Shown: positions 46,956 to 59,059 of the stretch, in pieces
How positions within the stretch are numbered: the first letter of the stretch is position 1
How the letters are laid out: every line of letters starts with the position of its first letter
Notes under the pieces: model-generated
Seen by the model: only the letters and a program-made list of their open reading frames with translations
What the model was told of the DNA's origin: nothing
Database searches by the model: none
Program-made: the position numbers and the translations under genes
NCBI GenBank assembly: GCA_002900995.3
Contig: CM035306.1
Coordinates: 3,940,100-4,004,099 of the forward strand
Length of the DNA: 64,000 bases
Direction of reading: 5' to 3'
Source of the DNA: Ganoderma boninense
Lineage: Eukaryota > Basidiomycota > Agaricomycetes > Polyporales > Polyporaceae

Positions 46956-48832
46956 TTAGAAGTCCTGAGGGAAGTTGATGACGCGGTTCGGGTCGTACTG
47001 GTCCTTGAGGGCCTTGAGCCTCTCCGTGTGGGTGGGGTAGTAGCGCGTGTGCGCCTCGTCCGCGGTGTACGTGCTGTCGATGTAGTTGACTACGCGTTCA
47101 AGGTCAGCATCACCACTCCCACTCCCCAATGCGGCGTGGCACTCACCATACTCCTTGAACTGCGTCTGGGGCTGGTTGCTCTCAACCGCACTCTTCATGC
47201 CCTGAATGAACGCGATCCCGTCCGCGTCCGAGACCGAGGACGGGATCGTGCCGTAGTACTGGATCGAGTACAGTGCGTCGCGCGCGTCGAACGCGTTATA
47301 GTCCGCGTCCCGCGCGCTGACCGCCGAGTCGCCGCCCCCGTACAGGTCGAAGATCGCGAACCACTCGACGCCCGTCTCCGTCCCCGGGCCGTAGAAGTAC
47401 GCGAAGAGCGCGTCGGACGCGGCCTGGGACATGGGGGCCGCGGAGGGGACGAACGTCGAGGTCGCGTAGAAGGTGTCGTGCGTGTCGGGCGCGTGCGTGG
47501 TGTTGAGCTGCGCGGGGCTGTTCACGCCGGCGAGGTAGAGCACGGAGGTGAGCCAGTCCTGCTTCTGGAGGAACGTGCTCGTCGGCGTGCCGAGCTTCGC
47601 GAGGAGCGGGGCGAACGTCGCGCTGACCGTCGCCTCGTCCGCGCCGTCTGTGCTCGAGGTGAGCCGACCGTCCCACACGTGCCATCAACACAAAAGTATG
47701 CGCTCACAGTAAACCCCAGACACCGAGAACACGACCCCATGGGGCCCGGCGCCCGAGTCGACGTGGATCTGGAGCCCGACGGCGGTGTCGAGCTTGTTGA
47801 CGGGGTCGCCCGCGAACGCCTGCCACGCCTGCAGGCCCGCGCTCGCCTCCGCGGCGCCGTAGCCCGCGAACGTGTACGCGAACGCGACCGAGTCCGGCGC
47901 CGCGTGCGTCTCCGCCGTGAACGCCGTGACGATCCCGAACGACGCGCCCGCGCCCGTCGCCGCCCAGAAGAGGTCCGCGTTCGCCGTCGGGGACGCGGTG
48001 CGGATTGCGCCGTCCGCGGTGACGATCTCGAGCGACGTTATTTGGTCCGCGAGCAGGCCCCATGCGCGCGAGGCCAGCCCGAAGCCGCCCTGCCCTGTGT
48101 GCCCGCCGACGCCGACGTACGGGCAGGTGCCGTGCGCTAGGGCGCGCTTGCCTGACGAGACCGCAGTTAGCGTTGACGTTTCGGATGCGTCGTGACCACA
48201 GCCACGCCGGGCAAGAGAGGCCTGTAGGGGAGATGACGTACCGTTTTCCCAGAGGTAGAGGGCGACGTCGCCGAGGCGGTTGCCCGCGCCGAAGGTGGTC
48301 GTGGTGCCGTCGAGGGAGAGGTGGCGGAGGTTGTCCAGGCTGACGGTCAGATGGCCGTCCTCGCCGCCGAGCGCGAAGGCGGCGTCTGTTGGGAGGGTCA
48401 GTCGATCAGTACTAGTGGTACGTAGACGAAATGGCGGGAGATGGGGCCATACAGGAGTGTCCTCCGCTACGCGCATTGACCTTGACGCCGTTGTCGGCAC
48501 CGCACTTGATCGCGGCTGCGACGCCCGCAGAGTCCTGGGGGTACACGACGGCGGCGGGCTTCCAGTTGAAGCTGGTAGTTCGGGGCATTAGTGAATGGTG
48601 AGGGTGGCTTGCTATGCGCGCTGACGCACCGGAGGTTGAAAGGAGAAGTGTCTGAGGCGTAGACAGAATCTGCCTCCACGACGGGGTCAAACCCAGCACT
48701 GTCCAAACAGTCAAGGAGGCCGGTGCGGGCGTGTCTTTGACCTCGGGCCTTAAGCTGGCTGTAGGGAATTAGGCCACCGAGGGCGACCGAGGCCGTGGAC
48801 AGGATGACAAGAGATGCAAAGGAGCCACGCAT
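46956..48832 (-). CDS. FAD-linked oxidase, berberine-bridge-enzyme type
   Basis: The first residues MRGSFASLVILSTASVALG form a signal peptide, so the enzyme is probably secreted. The PCMH-type FAD domain shows AAVVYPQDSAGVAAAI, ARSGGHS (His for 8-alpha-histidyl FAD linkage) and GTCPYVGVGGHTGQGGFG (Cys that can form the second, 6-S-cysteinyl link), as in glucooligosaccharide oxidases. The BBE C-terminal motif DPNRVINFPQDF closes the protein. Likely oxidises a sugar or alcohol and releases peroxide; substrate not determinable here. Introns are small. A relic of a second copy lies at about 46190-46335. Confidence 0.85.
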
Positions 48833-50094
48833 GGCGCGAGTGTGTCGAAATGAGGAAGGAGGGATGAGGATGAGAGGAGCCCCAAGAGACTGGAGAGCAG
48901 GGACGACGGACCTCGCACAACTTTTATAGCTGCTGGACAGTGGAGTATATTCGCCGTCAAACGGCAGCGATTGGCCAGGGGTTCCTAACAGAGAGCCGAG
49001 TGTGTCAAAGTTGAGCAGAGCCGAGGAGGCTGTAGCATAGGATCAGCTAGTACTAAGGCAAAGCGGCGCCAACATGCGCCGACGGTCTCGGACGGCGAAA
49101 CTAAAAGAGCAATAGCCACGGCCCACATACGCCGGATGGAGTGCATAGCGTTCGGCCTCCCTGAAAATAAGCTTCAGCAAGTAGGTGTTTACGTCCGCGT
49201 TCAGGCTCCGACCACTTGTCAGCACTACTAAGTACCAGAACTGCGCGCGTGGACGGCGACTCACCGCTAACAGTTTTCCTGCGGCATGCCGGTTATGCCA
49301 GGCAAACATGCTACTTAAATACGCAGACATTGGGACGCCTTGCAGGCTCAGCTACAAGGACCGTCGCGCAGAGAAAGGTCAGGGTTGGTGACCAGGTGAC
49401 AGGTCACGGTTCGAATGGCAAACCCTTGTTGGTGGGCTGCCGGCTCGGCATTTTGCGGAAGACTTGGCATCTCCGCGGCAACCCCCTTCTCCCACCACGG
49501 GCACCTCCAAGACCACGACGGCCACTTGGTGACCGTCTCTCATCCCCGACAAAAGACTCTCCTTCCGCGAATCCTCCTGATGTGTTCGCATGGACGTACA
49601 GAGGATCTTACTAGCTTGACGAAGCCTCACTTCTGCTTTGCACTGGCAGTTGTCTGTTGCCGCTTGTGCTCATTGCGCATAGGAGCAATGTCACGGTCTG
49701 CGGCGTCCTGTGGCCAGACCTGCCGAACTTGGTGCCCGTTAGTGTCGCCAGTATCACGCTTGTTGCATTCGCGCACCCACGATACCGTCTCATTTCAGGG
49801 TCGCCCGTATCCAGCTCTACTCGTGTCATGACACTGGCAACTCAACCGGACCCCCACGACGACTGTTTGCGAATCCTTCAATTTGAGGTCGTCCGGGTTT
49901 GAAACTTTTTGAACGTGACCTACTTCATGCGTAGTTTGACTGTCCTATACCATATACGCGCGGGGCACCATGAGTTTCATTCTCTCCACATCGTCCGTGT
50001 CTCTCGTACATTTGGGGACACATTTTTCCTGAGTTTGCGTTCCTGAGTCCTTTCGCCCGCACTTCTCTTCCACCAGGTTATCTTCAAACGATAG

Positions 50095-50603
50095 TAGGGG
50101 TGCTCAATTCTTGTCGCTCGCTCACTTCGTTGCGCGCCTACAGGGCGCTTGCTTCGTAGGTTCAGGCTCCGCCCACAGCCACCAGAGCAGGCAGAGCGAG
50201 CGCATGTTGCTCCTGTGCTGCTCGTGTTCTCATTTGTCTCATAGATAGCCCAGTAAGTACCTTCGATTGAAGGTTTGGCTGGATCGGAAATTTATTAGGG
50301 TGGTATTGCTGGTCAGAGTGGGACTCAGGTATCTTCAAGTTGAACGTTACCCCGCATGCGCCTCCAAATAGCGCCCAGGCTCTCTGCGTGCATGGAAAAC
50401 AGCCAGTTTCTTCAACTCGTTTTCTTAACGTCGTCCCGAGGCGTTGTTTTCCAGATTGTCTGCTGGTCCGCTGGCGAGCACACGCGTCGCCAACTCGCAT
50501 GCGCGCCTATTCCAGTGGCTGTGGTCGGAGCCTGAACCTGTAAGGCAAGCGCCCCTGTAGGCGCGCAACGAAGTGAGCGAGCGACAAGAATTGAGCACCC
50601 CTA
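50095..50603. mobile_element. Foldback/MITE-like element with long terminal inverted repeats
   Basis: Left end TA-GGGGTGCTCAATTC and right end GAATTGAGCACCCC-TA. The first 48 bases of the arms are identical and similarity continues to about 90 bases. TA on both sides suggests a TA target duplication, as in Tc1/mariner or PIF-like families. No transposase frame lies between the arms, so it would be non-autonomous. Confidence 0.72.
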
Positions 50604-50946
50604 GTACGTACCGGTGAGGGACGACCTTCCTCGCGCTCCTCATACTGGCCTTTCCGGACGACCTCTTGGCGTTACCGAGAGCGTCCGCCTTCAAACTCCA
50701 GGGTTCCAGGGGGCGCTCGCGAGCCCCTTCCCTGAGGGGTCGCACCTGCCGTCAGTATCTAGGCTAAGTAGCTTAAAATTGATGCATTGGACGGGAACCC
50801 TCTTCTGATGGAAATGAGGGTCAGGTTGCTACCCTTGAGGTACTCGACAAGAGGTTTGTTGCATGATGGGCATGTAAGTAAGTATAGTAGGCTCGAACCC
50901 AGCCGAGATCCGGTGATGGCGATTCTATCTGACCACCGGAACGGCT

Positions 50947-51040
50947 GGTACAACTGGGCGGCCTTTTGGCAGGGATCCCCGATTTGGTACCCCGTGAGAG
51001 AACGTACTTAGAAAAATCGCACTTCACCCTCACGGAGAAT
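50947..51040 (+). repeat. Inverted repeat, left member
   Basis: Matches the reverse complement of 51871-51965 over about 95 bases, sharing GGTACAACTGGGCG, CCGATTTGGTACCCCGTG and GAACGTACTTAG. The members are about 830 bases apart and diverged. They may be ends of one element or two separate insertions. Confidence 0.65.
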
Positions 51041-51165
51041 CGACGATGACGACTCATCCTCCCTCGGATCCACAGAGTAGATGTGTAAATATATTGCATA
51101 ATACATACAGGAAGTGGGTCAACTTCAGAATAAGCCTGTAGGGTCAATAACCGGCTCAACAATCG

Positions 51166-51205
51166 ACATTTTGGGTGCATTTCAGGTGATATGCACCCAA
51201 AATGT
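51166..51205. repeat. Perfect 15-bp stem hairpin
   Basis: ACATTTTGGGTGCAT, ten-base loop, ATGCACCCAAAATGT. It lies between the two inverted repeats above. Could be a small palindromic element or a structured transcript end; not assigned. Confidence 0.6.
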
Positions 51206-51870
51206 GCGATTCAATGCTGGGAACGTCAAGCATAACCGTAAAACTCACCGAGAACAGTATATACCACGTCAAGGGTCTGAAAGTAGGCTTTTTGGAGGTC
51301 CATTGAGTATAGACCCGCTGTTCAGGACAAAAGTGGGCTCATGTGCAGCAAAGTGTGAGCCCTCAGCAAGCAATCCGCTGGTCAGAATGGCCAGAATGGA
51401 TAGAAGACAGTGATAGCCACACAAAGAACCCAACGCATCAGTATTCACGCCATACAGATGTGAACATATGTTACGCACCATCGCTCCGGCAACTGATGCC
51501 TGCTCTGAAAGAACAGGCCATTAATCAGGATTGCGTGAGCAAAACGAGATTAATTGGCTTATGACCTGTTAATTATATCGAGTTGCGTCGTTTAGGACCA
51601 TACTCCATGGACAGAACGTAGCGGAGCGACGTACCGACACCCACCGCCGTCGTGGAGTGGAGAAGAGCTGCGTAAACGCCGGGCATGGCACTGGAAGCGC
51701 TGAACCAGCGTCTCAAGGTTCTCTCCAAGCCTCGAATCGTCGAACAGCAAACGATCTGTCCCTTGGCTCACGGCGTACAATAATAATGGTGCAGATGAAT
51801 ACATACGGTCGTCGTTGTCTTACACAGTATTTATTGAGAAGTTCATGTGGAACCTTCGACCATCACTTTG

Positions 51871-51965
51871 GATTCTCTCAGTGGGCACGTCGCGATTTTG
51901 CTAAGTACGTTCTCTCACGGGGTACCAAATCGGGGCACCCTGCCAAAAGGGCGCCCAGTTGTACC
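51871..51965 (-). repeat. Inverted repeat, right member
   Basis: Partner of 50947-51040 in the opposite orientation. No open frame of interest lies between them apart from short ones with no domain. Confidence 0.65.
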
Positions 51966-53417
51966 AGTCGGTACGGAACACTCTCCCTTTCACACTCCGC
52001 TGACGTGTTCCGTTCGACTGGTTCGAGTCTATAAGTATAGCATCGTCGACCCCGCCGTCTTCTGGATTCTGTTGTCATGCAAGTGAGTGCCGAGACAGCA
52101 GGAATCCATTCGGAATACTCAATCGATGGGACGTTTAGGTCCCAAGGCACCACGAGCTCACCAACACCTCACATGAAAATTGTGGGCTGATGTCTTCCAA
52201 CCCTTCACCAGAGTCACCATCCCAGTCCAGAGTCCAGAGTGACAGAGTCTAGACGAGGTACGCCCCATGCGCAGCTACAGTGCGTGCAGAACTCGAGGTT
52301 AACGTCAACGCTCGGCTCCGACACCATACCTAAGTACTTACCTCCGCTATTTCAGTTTCAGATGGAATGAAGATCTACAAGAAACCTCACATGACGTCGC
52401 CCCGCGCCCTGGCCATGGATTGTTCCTTGAGAGCTTCCAACAGAACCCCCCTTTACTCGAGGTCCAGATGCCTCCAAAACGGATTTCGCTGAAATATTGA
52501 ACACTGCGTCGCACTGTACCTATGTACTCGTACGATGCTAGGAACAGAGGTTCGCACTTGAGATCTAGCCCGCTCGGACTCGGAGTAGTGGTTGAAGACG
52601 AACCTCGCCGTCGACTCTGGGGGACGTCCCAAGTCTCGAACCGAGTTCCAGATGTACAGGTTTCACAAAAATTCACGGCGTACAGTGCCTGTGCAGCTGG
52701 CGTCCGTTCGCCATCGGGAGTCCGTCGAGGTCGGGAGGTGGTGAAAGACCGGAGAAACGCGGCGACACAGCGAGAAATGAGGCCAAATATTGATGGCAGG
52801 TGCGAGCCTAGGCACGTCCGCACGTGGACTGGTGTGGAACGATCAAGTCGTCCATGATTGGACGATGCTTAAGTTAAGCTTGCCGTCGACGCAGGGGCAC
52901 AGTCTAAGTACATCGAGGCGAGGGGGTCGCGGCGGGCCCCGGGGTCGAGGCAGGCGTCGAGGAGGCAATGAATCACGGTGGAGGACATGGGAACGGGGTG
53001 TTTTGAGTGTGGCGTGGATCTGTCAGGGCGGGGGAGGAGGCAACTGCGGTGGGGATCAGACCGGGGCCGCTGGGGCCAGTCGCGGGCGCTGGGAGTGAGG
53101 AGGGGCGAGTGGTCAGCTCGCTCAATCGCCATCTCTCCTTTGATCCTCCACGGGCCTCCCGAGTTCCAGTCCTCCCGTCGTCCCCGACCCCCGAGTCCCG
53201 ACCCTTGCCTGCCCTTGCCGTCCCCCGCCCGCCGCAGCGCCGGCCCCTTGAACCTTCCAACCCCACGTCATTTCCACCAACACCGCTTCCGCTCCCTTTC
53301 CCCAGCCTTTCAGCGTCCACCACCTTTTCTCCCTTCGCAAGCACCCTCTGCCCGCCCTTGCCGTCCTTCCACACCCCCACCCGTATCCGTCCCCGTCCCC
53401 GAGCGCAGCCGTAAACG

Positions 53418-53840
53418 ATGAACTCCCGTCCGCACAAGCAGTCGATGTCCGAGCTCAAGCTCCGTCGCCTCACCGAGCACAACCAACGCCTCCGGGAGGA
53501 CCTCGCCGCCCACGGATAAGAGTCAGCGAGGCCAGTGCCAGGTGAGTCTCCCTTCCCGTCCTCCCCACCCTCTTCCAGGTATCTCGCTGCCCGAGGAGGG
53601 TGTGCATCCGACCGCGACCCCGCACCGTGCTCACCCCCTGGCTCCCCGCACCCCAGCCTCATCCGGTATTGCAAAACGACAAAAGACCCCCTCGTGCGTA
53701 TTCAGACTCGTACCACCCCTTCCCGCGCCCGTGCTGACCGTTCTCCGCAGGTACCGTCAGTATGGGGGCCCGTACCACGCGCAGACGACCCCTACCAGTC
53801 GCAAGGCGGCTCAGGCAAGGGCTGCTGTGTCGTCCAGTGA
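53418..53840 (+). CDS. Heterotrimeric G-protein gamma subunit, with a frame break
   Basis: Exon 1 begins [18 protein letters not shown], then [12 protein letters not shown], the coiled coil that pairs with G-beta. The next exons give [12 protein letters not shown] and [15 protein letters not shown] and end in the prenylation box CVVQ (Cys at the fourth residue from the end) with a second Cys just before it, as in fungal G-gamma. It joins G-beta in pheromone and nutrient signalling at the plasma membrane. Exon 1 is broken by a missing base near 53504-53511, since GACCTCGCC continues as AHG-stop instead of the conserved Arg-Pro-Arg-Ile-Arg-Val region that follows in the other frame. A sequence or assembly indel is likely. 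About 90 residues without the break. Confidence 0.82.
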
Positions 53841-56800
53841 CCGGCGCGCGCCCCCACCCGCCCGCCGTCTGCGTCTCCTCCCTTCCTCTCCCTCTCCTGG
53901 TGTCGTCCCGTCTGTTGTCTGCTGCTCCTCTTTGGGCTTTTTTGTGCGCACACGTACATTTTGCTTCCCTCCGTTATGCATACGTACCCCTACCGTACCA
54001 GTACCGCCGCCCCCAGCTGTATCCATCCATCCTCTCGCCTCGCCTCGCCCCGCATTACATCCCTTCCCCCTTTTCTTTTTTGCGCTTTCTCTTGAGCGGG
54101 GCGTGCTTGTTCTTCACCTGCGTTTTTCTTAAGTTCTGCTTCCACTTCCGTCGCCGTTCCTGCGCCTGTTCGCCGATTGTTTATTCACTTGTCGTCCGTC
54201 TGTGGTTCATTTATACCATCGCTCGTTTCACACCACCACTTCCATCATCGTCATCACCATCATCACGCGCTCTCACCCACACCCACGTCCCCACCCCCAT
54301 CCGCCGCGCTCACCGTCCCACTCAAGCGTAAGCCGTACTTAAGCGCACCCCACGCAAGCACAAGCATCCGCGTCATCGCTAGCCGCCCGCATCGTGCATG
54401 TGAATCGTGCGCCGTTTCATCCCTTTCGAATCATGGCCCGGTACTGATGCATTATGGTTTCCCCTTTCCGTCTGTTTAGACGACGCAGGCGCGAATCAAT
54501 GCGCTCGCTCCCTGCTCTGGTCTGCTATGCGTCGGTGCCTCGAGCTATGCGCATAGGCTCGCAGCGTGGGGCTTGGCGGACGCCCGCGCGCGGAGGTGGG
54601 TGGCAGGGCAGGAAAATCCGGCTATCCTAGCAAGCGGGAGGAAAAGGAAGGATGGATAAGGGAGGAGGACGAGGAGGAGGGAGGAAATCCGAGGAGCCTG
54701 GAGAACCGGGGGAAAGGCGGATATCAGGAGAGGAAGAGGAAGGGCGGTCCCTCGCGGAGCGAAAAGAAGCGATGTGGATGAGGAAGGAGGGGACTCGGAG
54801 AAGGGCGAAGAACGCGCACAGCCGGCGCGCGAGGAACAGGGCTCAGCACCCAACACCCAGCACCACGATGGCGGCGGAGGCGGTTCTTGACAATTAACAC
54901 CAAGTTCCGGCGTCGGCATTGGCAGCGCGTTCGTTGGGAACCGATCGCGAGACGTCGACGAGCGGGCTTTTGTTCGGAGTGCTTCCTGAGTCTCTCTCTC
55001 TCTTCCGTTTCTCCTTGTTATCACCACCGGTCTCTTCTCACTCTTCCTTCTCCTTCCCCGCTCCCTCTCCCATGTCCCCCAGACTTCCTGAATCCTGACC
55101 CACCCGCCCCTCCTCCTTCCACTGTGACTCGGCAGCCCATCTCCATCGCACCCCCTCACCGCTTCTGTAATTACACGGTCGTCGATCGAATCGCCCGCCA
55201 ACAAACAAGCACATACTTATCATCGCACCGCGTGCGTATCTATGTCCGCTCATCCGAGTCGTGTTCCCGCACCCCTCGCTAGCGCTCGAGTCTCTGTCTT
55301 TGCCGTTGCGTCTCTGTCCCTGTCTCTAGAAGTACAAGTATTAGTACTACTGCTCTTATGTCCTGTCCTGTCCTCTCGCTCTCTCTCCCTTAGCCCTAGC
55401 CTTAGCCTACTTATCTCCACGTCGCAACTCGCAAGCTGCATTGCCTCTCGCCTATCCTCACCCTCAACCTCTCCTGTGCTCGCCTGCGTATGTAGCCGTA
55501 CTGTGAGCGCCAGCGCCCTCCGCCTGTCGTCCTGTGCCTCGTGCCCCATGCTCCGTTCAACAGCGGACAGCCCGTCCACCGCAAGCAACCATCTGTATAT
55601 GCATGCATATCCAACGCCCGCCCGGTGTCCACCATATCCGACCATGTCCACACGCGCACGCACACGCGCATGCAGCACAGCGCGCGTCTGGTAAGTACCC
55701 GGAGGTAGGCCACCCGGAGGACGATGCTGTAATCTTCGCGTCCGAGGTCCCCGGCACCGGCACCATGATGCATCATTGCGCGCACGCTGCTGACTGACGC
55801 GGTCGGTCGAAGACCCGAAGTCGTTGGACCTTGGGACGGGCCGCCCGGAGCCGCGGATGAGCTGCGACACTTGAGCTTGAGCTCGTGTTTTCTTTTTTCC
55901 TCGCGGCTGCATTGCGGTGTTTTCGTCGATGATGTAGTGTAAGTGTAAGTTGTGATGGAGGGCGTCGATAGCGTCCGCCTGCCAGCCTGAGTGTGGGTTG
56001 TGCGGCGGGCAAGTTGCAACGGCGGGGCGGGGCGCAGTCTGCGCGCACGGCCCCACGGGTACTGCCAGTGAGCATCGAGCTTGGGCATTGGGCATTGGGA
56101 GCATCGGGGGCCGTCGCGTCTCGAGTTGGGACTTGGGACTCGGAGCCTGGCAATGATGTGCTGGATAGCCTCTCGTCTGTGGACCGGATATCGATATACG
56201 TAGCCAGCCTTGGAGCTTGGCGAATGAACGAATGAATGGGCGGTCGCGCCGCGCGCGATCAAGCTCAAGCTTTTCTTGCCTTTTACTTAAGGAGGAAAGA
56301 GGAAGCACGGTGGGAACCCCGGAAGCTCGCGGAGTGGCTGGGACCCTGTGCCCTGATCTTCTTCTGAATCTACTGTGCACGCCTGGGAGCTGGGAGCTGG
56401 GAGCTCCGGGGGGAGGGGGGGGGGAGCTGGAGCTGGGGGCTTCCCACCCCTCGCGGGAGCAGTCGTTATGGCGTTCGTTCGCGCGGCTCGGCTCGGGGCG
56501 GGGAGTGCGCATGTATGTTCGCGGATCAGGGGAGGAGGATCATGATGTTCGTTGTTGATGGGGTCCTCGACGACGGCCGCAGGGGAAGGGGAAGGGGGCT
56601 CGGGGAACAAGAACAAGGTACGCGGAAGCACGCGGGTTATGGTTATGGACGCGACGACGCGTCGCGGCGAACTGCAGAAGGGCGAACGTGGGCGGATACA
56701 GTAGGAGTTAGGGAGTAGGGAGAGTTTGACTCTGGCTGCGTGGGGGCGGATGGGAAGGGAGGAGGCGAGGGCCGGGCGATCCGGGCGGGCCAGAACGTCG

Positions 56801-56934
56801 AGGGACAGCGACAGATGTTGTTTGGCAGCGGGCGTGCGTGGAGGTGGTCGGGCGACATATTGCCGAGCGATGGGCAGGGCATGGGCATGGGCACGGACAG
56901 GGCGACGGCGGGCGAGCATCGAGCAGCGCGGGGG
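53841..56934. other. Long region without a supported gene
   Basis: Lies between the G-gamma gene and the eIF2B gene. It contains CT-rich tracts (about 54990-55100 and 55280-55510 on plus) and an isolated GTAAGT donor at about 55693. Large minus-strand frames (for example 55250-56512) are rich in Arg, Pro and Ser and show no domain. Possibly a non-coding transcript or long UTRs. Confidence 0.4.
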
Positions 56935-58463
56935 CTATAGCTCGTGGTCGTCGTCGTCGTACGTCTCTTTGATCAGCCTGCGAAGATGAAGAAGGGCTCG
57001 CGATCAGCGTGTGGCCGTGATTCATCATCGTCGAAGCCCGGGGCCTTTTTGCGGTCCTACAGGGCTTGTGAAGGGAGTGGGAAGAGGCTCACCGGTAGAC
57101 AGATGAAGGCGGGTGGTCGCCGCTGCGCACATGTACGGTCGCCATCATTTTGACCGATGATCAGCCATGCAGAACAACACGTTAAGGAAGAGAACAGAGA
57201 ATACGCACTCGTTGGTGATAAATACGTCCACGAGCTCCGGCCCGACGTAGTCGTAATAAGGATTCATGACGTCTACGCGCTCGACAAGCTTCCCTTCCTC
57301 GAAACCCAGCACGCTGCTCGGGTCCGCGAAGTCCAGCGCGCCGTACTCGTGGTACAGATTCCACGACGGGGTCAGCTTGAACTGGCCCGCGCACACCACC
57401 ACGGGCGTAGAGTGGGCTCGCGCGGCGGTGGCGGCGAGGAGCGAACCCGTAATGGCGACCAGCCCGCCGTTGGCGAGGATCGCGTGCGCGCCGATGATAA
57501 TCTTGTTCACGCGCGACATGATCGCATAGATGGACGAATCTGGGACGAGGAACGTCGAGATGCCTGCGGCCGAAAGCGCACTGGCCATGTCGTGCCCGCT
57601 GTACGAGGGGGCAGTCTCGGCGACGATCACGGTGTAGTTGCGGGAGTGGCCGGCGGACTTGAGGAATGCTTCGACGGTCTGAGAGTGGCCGATGGTAAGG
57701 ATGATCTCGCTGGATGTCGGCCGAAAGTGTCAGTACGGCAACCGAGGGACGCGATGCAGGTGAGATGCGCACTCTGAGTGGATGTGGTCTTTCGCAGTCT
57801 TCGAGACGTTGTCGTACACGGTCTCGAGCTCATCCAGCACGTCCTGGATCGCCTCCATCAGGACGGGCTTTAGACCTCGGGCGAAAGAGTCGGGGTCATC
57901 GGGATCATCCTCCGTTAGGGTGGCGGTCGCCTCGGATTTCGGTGCTCCGATTGTATGCTTGCGCGGTTGGCCTTGGAGAACGAATTTGCTGATAGAGTAC
58001 ACATTGCGCGAAGATGTTGCAGAGCCTTGTGTGGCGGTGTGGTACTCCTCGCGAATGTTATGGAGGACGCGCCGCACAGTGTTTCCGACGGTGTGTTCTG
58101 TGAGACAAGCGGTGTTTCAGCTCCGTACTGAGATGTAGTTGGAGACCTTCGTGCATTTCGCAACGCAACAGAGCAGAAAGCGCAGCGTACCCTTCGGTTG
58201 TGCCTCAACCAATCTCCGGCCGGCTTCGCGGATGATCGCGATGAGTTGCTGGATATTCGAGAAGCGAGCTTTTGATACGACTTGTCTGAGGACTATGACG
58301 GTCTCTAAAGCCGCCTGTCGAGAACCGACAATCTGTCTAATTGATACGGGATGTTTACTGAGATATCTAAATCGCCCATACACATTGCTCACCGTCTCCG
58401 AAGTTTCGCGACCAGTGTCTCCACCGCTCGATGGCCAGGTATGATTGTCAGTTCGGGGGTCAT
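56935..58463 (-). CDS. Translation initiation factor eIF2B subunit beta
   Basis: Multi-exon gene starting MTPELTIIPGHRAVETLVAKLRRR (Met at 58463), followed by RQIVGSRQAALETVIVLRQVV, AIIREAGRRLVEAQP, NIREEYHT, SGHDMASALSAAGISTFLVPDSSIYAIMSRVNKIIIGAHAILANGGLVAITG and FKLTPSWNLYHEYGALDF. These are the hallmark blocks of the eIF2B alpha/beta/delta regulatory family, with the beta-type C-terminus VFITNE and IKETYDDDDHEL at the stop. It is part of the guanine-nucleotide exchange factor that recycles eIF2-GDP for translation initiation, in the cytosol. It is expected to be essential, and no frame break was noticed. Gene symbol of the yeast orthologue is GCD7. Confidence 0.85.
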
Positions 58464-59059
58464 AGGAGTTTGAAGAACCTCTTTTATCGCTGAGAGAGTG
58501 TGTTTGATCGCTGATCGATGACGATGTGGAAAAGCAAGGAAGGAGCTCAGAGGAACAGAAGTTGAACGTTGGAATATGGGGAGCAAGCCGCCATCCGAAA
58601 TCTCGGGAAGCTCGAGTCAATCCACGCCCACGTGGACCGACATCTCGGCGCTTGCACTTCCTAAATGGGCGTCTGTCTGAAGCTCTGTGCTCGGCGCTTG
58701 ATCAGCCGCCCCCGCGCTCAGGCCTCAGGCTTAGCCTGCATCTCGCAATTTCTCCACACAGGTTCTTGTCGCCTTTGCTACAGGCTGTTTTGACATATAA
58801 GTCTCTAGAGGTGCATACCAAATTATCGGCTTATGATGCTCTATCGTCACGCCGACACCGCCGCTTCTCGGTGATCGTTCTCAACAGGACCCCTACCACC
58901 TCCCCATGCATACGCGCATGGCCACCGGATCACGGCAACCCCGATGCCAGCATTCAGCTTCCGAACTTCGAATGACTCGAATTCAATTTCTGACATATAA
59001 ACCCATACTCTCCCAGATAACCAGGCTTGTTCGCCATCGTCGACCACCAGGCTGTCATC
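58464..59059. other. Divergent intergenic region
   Basis: Contains the 5' regions of eIF2B-beta (minus) and ADGF copy 2 (plus). No gene supported. Confidence 0.5.

Larger units (their letters stand above)
48833..53417. other. Gene-poor, repeat-rich region
   Basis: About 4.6 kb without a recognised protein. It contains a 509-base foldback element, a pair of inverted repeats about 0.9 kb apart and a perfect hairpin, each listed separately. The last 0.5 kb (from about 52900) is rich in pyrimidine on plus and is probably the 5' region of the G-gamma gene. Confidence 0.5.

Noticed and set aside
47028..48140. 370-residue plus-strand open frame
   Set aside because: It is antisense to the BBE oxidase gene, Arg/Val/Glu rich and without domain; a shadow of the GC-rich gene on minus.
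55250..56512. 420-residue minus-strand open frame
   Set aside because: Low-complexity Arg/Ser/Pro composition, no domain, no coherent splice structure; overlaps CT-rich non-coding sequence.
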